NCBI GenBank assembly: GCA_900766915.1
Contig: CAAFXE010000007.1
Span: 1-8,727, forward strand
Source: Lachnospiraceae bacterium
Lineage (GTDB): Bacteria; Bacillota; Clostridia; Lachnospirales; Lachnospiraceae
DNA: 8,727 nucleotides
Reading direction: 5' to 3'
Numbering within the stretch: the first letter of the stretch is position 1; every line of letters begins with the position of its first letter. Position numbers and translations under genes: made by a program. Of this stretch, positions 6,359 through 8,727 are shown one piece after another. A model generated the notes under the pieces. That model was not told the DNA's origin and did not search any database. It saw nothing but the letters and a program-made list of their open reading frames with translations.

Positions 6359-6937
6359 ATGAAAAATCAAGCCGCACAATTCATTCGAATTATTACAGTT
6401 CCTCCCATTCTTGCAATAGCCATGCTGCTACTTTTATATTATTCTCTTGGAAACGAATTCGCAGTTCCATCAGAACTATGTATGGCTATCATTTGCCTTG
6501 CCGTTATCCCCGGCCTTGCATATCCGATTTCTTTCTTTATGAAAAAAGATTCTGAAAGTTTAAGGAAACGCCAGAGGAACATTGCCTTTCTTTTTAATTT
6601 ACTCGGCTATCTTATTGCCATGTTCTGCAGTTATCTCATGAATTGTTCCAAAATGATGAGATGGATCGTGACCTCATACTTTCTTGCAGTATTATTATTA
6701 ACTATCCTGAATAAGGGATTTAAAATAAAAGCAAGCGGTCACGCCTGCAGTTGTGTCATGCCATATTTGTTCTTATCGTACTGCTTTGGTTTTCCCGCAG
6801 TTTTAATCTGCATTGGTCTATATCTGATTGAATTCTGGGCATCTGTAGCTTTAAAGCGACATACCATACGAGAATTTTTAATTGGAAGCTTAACAGCAAT
6901 TCTTGTTTTTGCTATAACAATTATGATCTTTTCATGA
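6359..6937 (+). CDS. PAP2-superfamily-like membrane phosphatase
   Basis: 192 residues, ATG at 6359 with AAGGAG ten bases upstream. Hydrophobic segments lie near residues 8-30, 38-60, 72-93, 100-118, 131-160 (perhaps two) and 172-191. Between the fourth and fifth comes KASGHA (124-129), carrying the SGH core of PAP2 motif 2. LKRHTIREFLIG (165-176) corresponds to the motif 3 region, where His168 would be the phosphate-attacking histidine in the HTxxE-type variant. The motif 1 region may be the basic stretch KKDSESLRKRQRN (62-74), but the usual RP is absent. PAP2 enzymes hydrolyse lipid phosphates such as phosphatidate or undecaprenyl pyrophosphate; the substrate is unknown here. The stop lies 14 bases before the PlsY-like start, which suggests they act in one pathway. 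Confidence 0.68.
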   Translation: MKNQAAQFIRIITVPPILAIAMLLLLYYSLGNEFAVPSELCMAIICLAVIPGLAYPISFFMKKDSESLRKRQRNIAFLFNLLGYLIAMFCSYLMNCSKMMRWIVTSYFLAVLLLTILNKGFKIKASGHACSCVMPYLFLSYCFGFPAVLICIGLYLIEFWASVALKRHTIREFLIGSLTAILVFAITIMIFS

Positions 6938-6951
6938 ATAAGAGGTATTTT

Positions 6952-7545
6952 ATGAAAATTATAATATTATCCTTAGTGATTGGTTATCTATTCGGAAGCT
7001 TTTTAACCGCAGAAGCAGTATCTTATAAATACCTTGGTAAAAGCATACAGTTCGTTGGAACTGGAAATCCGGGGATGGCAAACGTCATGTCCCAGATAGG
7101 AAAAAAACAGGGAATTCTAGTTCTTATCGGTGATATATTAAAAATACTTGTTGCTATGATTCTAGTGTGGATGATCACAGGGCAAACCGCTGCAGATCAG
7201 ATTATTTTATATACTGGATTTGGTGGAATTCTCGGACATAATTATCCATTTTGGCGAAAATTTCACGGTGGAAAAGGAGTAACTGTTACTTGTACCTGGC
7301 TGATAATATTAATGCCATTATGGGGAACTATTTGCTGTCTGACTGGCGGTATCATTACAATATTAACAGGATACTTGCCTCTTGGTGCTATTTTGATTCC
7401 ACTGATTGCTATACCATTTGCTTTCTGGCAAAAAGGTGCCATAACTGGTAGTATTTTAATTCTGGCTTCTTTCATCATGTTCACAAAGCACTATCATGGA
7501 CTAAAACGAATCATTCAAGGAAAAGAAACTAAGAAATTTCGATAA
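6952..7545 (+). CDS. PlsY-like acyl-phosphate:glycerol-3-phosphate acyltransferase (divergent)
   Basis: 197 residues from the ATG at 6952, chosen for AGAGG six bases upstream. An ATG at 6934 in the same frame overlaps the previous stop (ATGA) but has no ribosome binding site. PlsY moves an acyl group from acyl-phosphate to sn-glycerol-3-phosphate, giving lysophosphatidate at the membrane. Visible landmarks are the N-terminal GYLFGS (11-16), GTGNPGMANV (36-45) matching the GSGNxGATN block, GHNYPFWRKFHGGKGV (95-110) matching the phosphate-binding loop, and KHYHGLKRIIQGKE (179-192) matching the C-terminal motif. About five membrane segments are present. Several usually conserved positions differ: no SIP after GS, Gln33 where Arg is usual, MAN for ATN, and Gly183 for the motif 3 Asn. 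It may therefore be a specialised paralogue rather than the housekeeping enzyme. Confidence 0.82.
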   Translation: MKIIILSLVIGYLFGSFLTAEAVSYKYLGKSIQFVGTGNPGMANVMSQIGKKQGILVLIGDILKILVAMILVWMITGQTAADQIILYTGFGGILGHNYPFWRKFHGGKGVTVTCTWLIILMPLWGTICCLTGGIITILTGYLPLGAILIPLIAIPFAFWQKGAITGSILILASFIMFTKHYHGLKRIIQGKETKKFR

Positions 7546-7581
7546 ATAAGGGCATTGTACTTTAAACACAATGCCCTTATT
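7545..7581. terminator. Intrinsic terminator, probably bidirectional
   Basis: AATAAGGGCATTGT (7545-7558) and ACAATGCCCTTATT (7568-7581) form a perfect 14-bp stem with a nine-base loop. On the plus strand it is followed by the T-rich TATTTATATTT. The last base of the PlsY-like stop codon is the first base of the stem. The lipoprotein gene ends 51 bases away on the opposite strand, so the same hairpin probably ends both transcripts. Confidence 0.88.
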
Positions 7582-7631
7582 ATTTATATTTAATTGTATT
7601 TCTGACTTTATCAGATATATTATCATTCAAA

Positions 7632-8357
7632 TTATTTTTCTTTTTCCTCTCCATGAATCGGAGCATAGAAGAGCAACAAATCTATATATTTTTCTCCGTC
7701 TCCCTGTTCTCTATAATCATACCGGACCATATAATCCCGAATACTATATCCCCGATACGGATCAGATAGAGTATAAAGTTCTCCTGTTGTAAAATCAATC
7801 AGAGAGTACCCTGTGCTTTCCAGATATTCATCATTATCACTGTTTATCTGATCTTCATAAAATTCACACACCTTATCCAGACAATCCTGACACAATTGAT
7901 CTTTGAGAGTTTCATAATCTATCGTATCTTTCTCACCAAGGCGTATATGCGGTTCAGCAATACATCTGTCCGGCTGTGAATTATTCCATATGGATCCATA
8001 CCCCTCACCAAAAGAAATACCGCTTGTGCTCATATAACCCAGATTCTTTCTTTCATTTCCGTCATCATCATATTCACGGATCCGAGTATCCGTAACAGAC
8101 ATATCGGCCCAATGGATAATCCCAATCGAATCAAATTTTCTATAATACTCCAGAAGACCACCTGCCGGTGTTCCACAAATAAAGCATTGTTCTTTACCGA
8201 CAGATGATTGAAGTGACAGTTCAATGTTATCATCTGGTTCATAATCCGTCTGATTCAACTGTTGTTTTGTTTTTGATGTTTCTGCCGTCTGTGCCTGGCA
8301 GCCACAAAGCGTAATTCCTATTAGAAGTACAAAGCATAAAATATTACATCGTTTCAT
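7632..8357 (-). CDS. Predicted lipoprotein of unknown function with two CxxC motifs
   Basis: 241 residues, ATG at 8355-8357 preceded by GGGGG five bases upstream, an unusual and probably weak ribosome binding site. A lipoprotein signal peptide is clear: basic MKRCN, a hydrophobic core, and the lipobox L-C-G-C with Cys20 as the lipidation site. A polar Thr/Gln/Lys linker (21-45) follows, then a folded domain without membrane segments. It contains C58-FI-C61-G and C156-QD-C159-LDKVC164, the latter in a helical context, plus C132. Two CxxC pairs could bind one zinc ion or form disulfides outside the cell. I do not recognise the family. The XRE-type regulator gene ends only about 60 bases upstream, so the two may form a unit. 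The C-terminus is charged (HGEEKEK). Confidence 0.8.
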   Translation of the reverse strand: MKRCNILCFVLLIGITLCGCQAQTAETSKTKQQLNQTDYEPDDNIELSLQSSVGKEQCFICGTPAGGLLEYYRKFDSIGIIHWADMSVTDTRIREYDDDGNERKNLGYMSTSGISFGEGYGSIWNNSQPDRCIAEPHIRLGEKDTIDYETLKDQLCQDCLDKVCEFYEDQINSDNDEYLESTGYSLIDFTTGELYTLSDPYRGYSIRDYMVRYDYREQGDGEKYIDLLLFYAPIHGEEKEK

Positions 8358-8374
8358 AAAAACCCCCGAAGCTG

Positions 8375-8420
8375 AAATAAGGACGTACTATGCCATCCCT
8401 CAGCACAGACGTCCTTATTT
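8375..8420 (-). terminator. Hairpin over the regulator stop codon (terminator or attenuator)
   Basis: AAATAAGGACGT (8409-8420 on the minus strand) pairs perfectly with ACGTCCTTATTT (8375-8386) across a 22-base loop. The regulator's TAA stop lies inside the 5' arm, and the 3' arm ends in UUAUUU. The lipoprotein start follows only 17 bases after the stem, so the hairpin stands between two same-strand genes with no room for a separate promoter downstream of it. Confidence 0.6.
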
Positions 8421-8727
8421 TCTAATAATGCCCTGTATATACGCTTTTACCAGCTCTTTTTGATGCTCATCCATCGCATTCCAGTCAGAAAGCAGCTGTT
8501 TCTGATCTGCTGTTAAATCAGGAATTTCTTCATCACCTGCAAAAAACTGGGCAAGGGTAATATCGAATCCCTCACATATTTTCTCAAGAGTCTGAATGGT
8601 TGGAACGCTTTTCCTGTTAAGCAATGTAGAAATAGATGACTGGGCAATACCAGATTTCTGAGCGAGCCTGTACCTGCTGAATTTCTTCTTTTCACACAAC
8701 TGCTCAATCCTGGCAATAATATAGTTC
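8415..8727 (-). CDS. XRE-family helix-turn-helix regulator, 5' end beyond the window
   Basis: 103 residues are visible. The frame stays open to the right edge, reading NYIIARIEQLCEKKKFSRYR, so the true start is probably just outside; a TTG at 8697-8699 (the Leu of EQLCEKK) falls within the first helix and is not the start. The helix-turn-helix of the XRE/HTH_3 type is RLAQKSGIAQSSISTLLNRK, followed by PTIQTLEKICEGFDITLAQFF, the standard fourth and fifth helices. A short C-terminal extension (about 45 residues, DLTADQKQLLSDWNAMDEHQ onward) resembles the dimerisation tail of small SinR/phage-type regulators. It precedes the lipoprotein gene on the same strand and may regulate that gene or itself. 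Confidence 0.9.
   Translation of the reverse strand, partial: NYIIARIEQLCEKKKFSRYRLAQKSGIAQSSISTLLNRKSVPTIQTLEKICEGFDITLAQFFAGDEEIPDLTADQKQLLSDWNAMDEHQKELVKAYIQGIIRK

Overview
The window looks like chromosomal DNA from a Gram-positive anaerobe of the Clostridia, most likely a Lachnospiraceae-type gut bacterium. The reasons are low-to-moderate GC content, strong AGGAGG-type ribosome binding sites, a (R)-2-hydroxyacyl-CoA dehydratase activase-like protein, a phasin-like/ABC1-kinase gene pair and a CxxC-bearing lipoprotein. I cannot name the species. No rRNA, tRNA, CRISPR array, insertion sequence or replication origin is visible.

Left region (1-2762). Three minus-strand genes read toward the left edge: a small phasin-like coiled-coil protein, an ABC1/UbiB/AarF atypical kinase that overlaps it by 14 bases, and the first 64 codons of a stand-alone DUF2229 (2-hydroxyacyl-CoA dehydratase activase-related) protein. 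A TetR-family regulator is divergent from them. The 115-base gap between the divergent genes holds a good promoter for the regulator and an 18-base imperfect palindrome over its -10 box, which suggests autoregulation and perhaps control of the divergent genes.

Middle region (2763-6105). A second minus-strand run reads DUF308/HdeD-like membrane protein, then a radical SAM enzyme with a C-terminal cysteine cluster, then S-adenosylmethionine synthetase (metK). Only 10 bases separate the radical SAM gene from metK, so the enzyme that makes SAM is probably co-expressed with one that consumes it. Between metK and tetR lie about 180 bases holding competing hairpins and a 35-codon open stretch without a start codon that looks like a gene remnant.

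Right region (6106-8727). A 253-base divergent spacer carries two near-identical 12-base direct repeats. It leads into a plus-strand pair: a PAP2-type membrane phosphatase and a divergent PlsY-like glycerol-3-phosphate acyltransferase, ending in a 14-bp-stem terminator. On the minus strand are a predicted lipoprotein with two CxxC motifs and, upstream of it, an XRE-type regulator whose 5' end is cut by the window edge. A hairpin lies over the regulator's stop codon, just before the lipoprotein's ribosome binding site.

The most suggestive theme is membrane lipid chemistry. Phosphatidate-forming and phosphatidate-hydrolysing candidates sit back to back with a radical SAM enzyme, its SAM supply and a membrane protein. 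Whether these act together is inference from gene order only.
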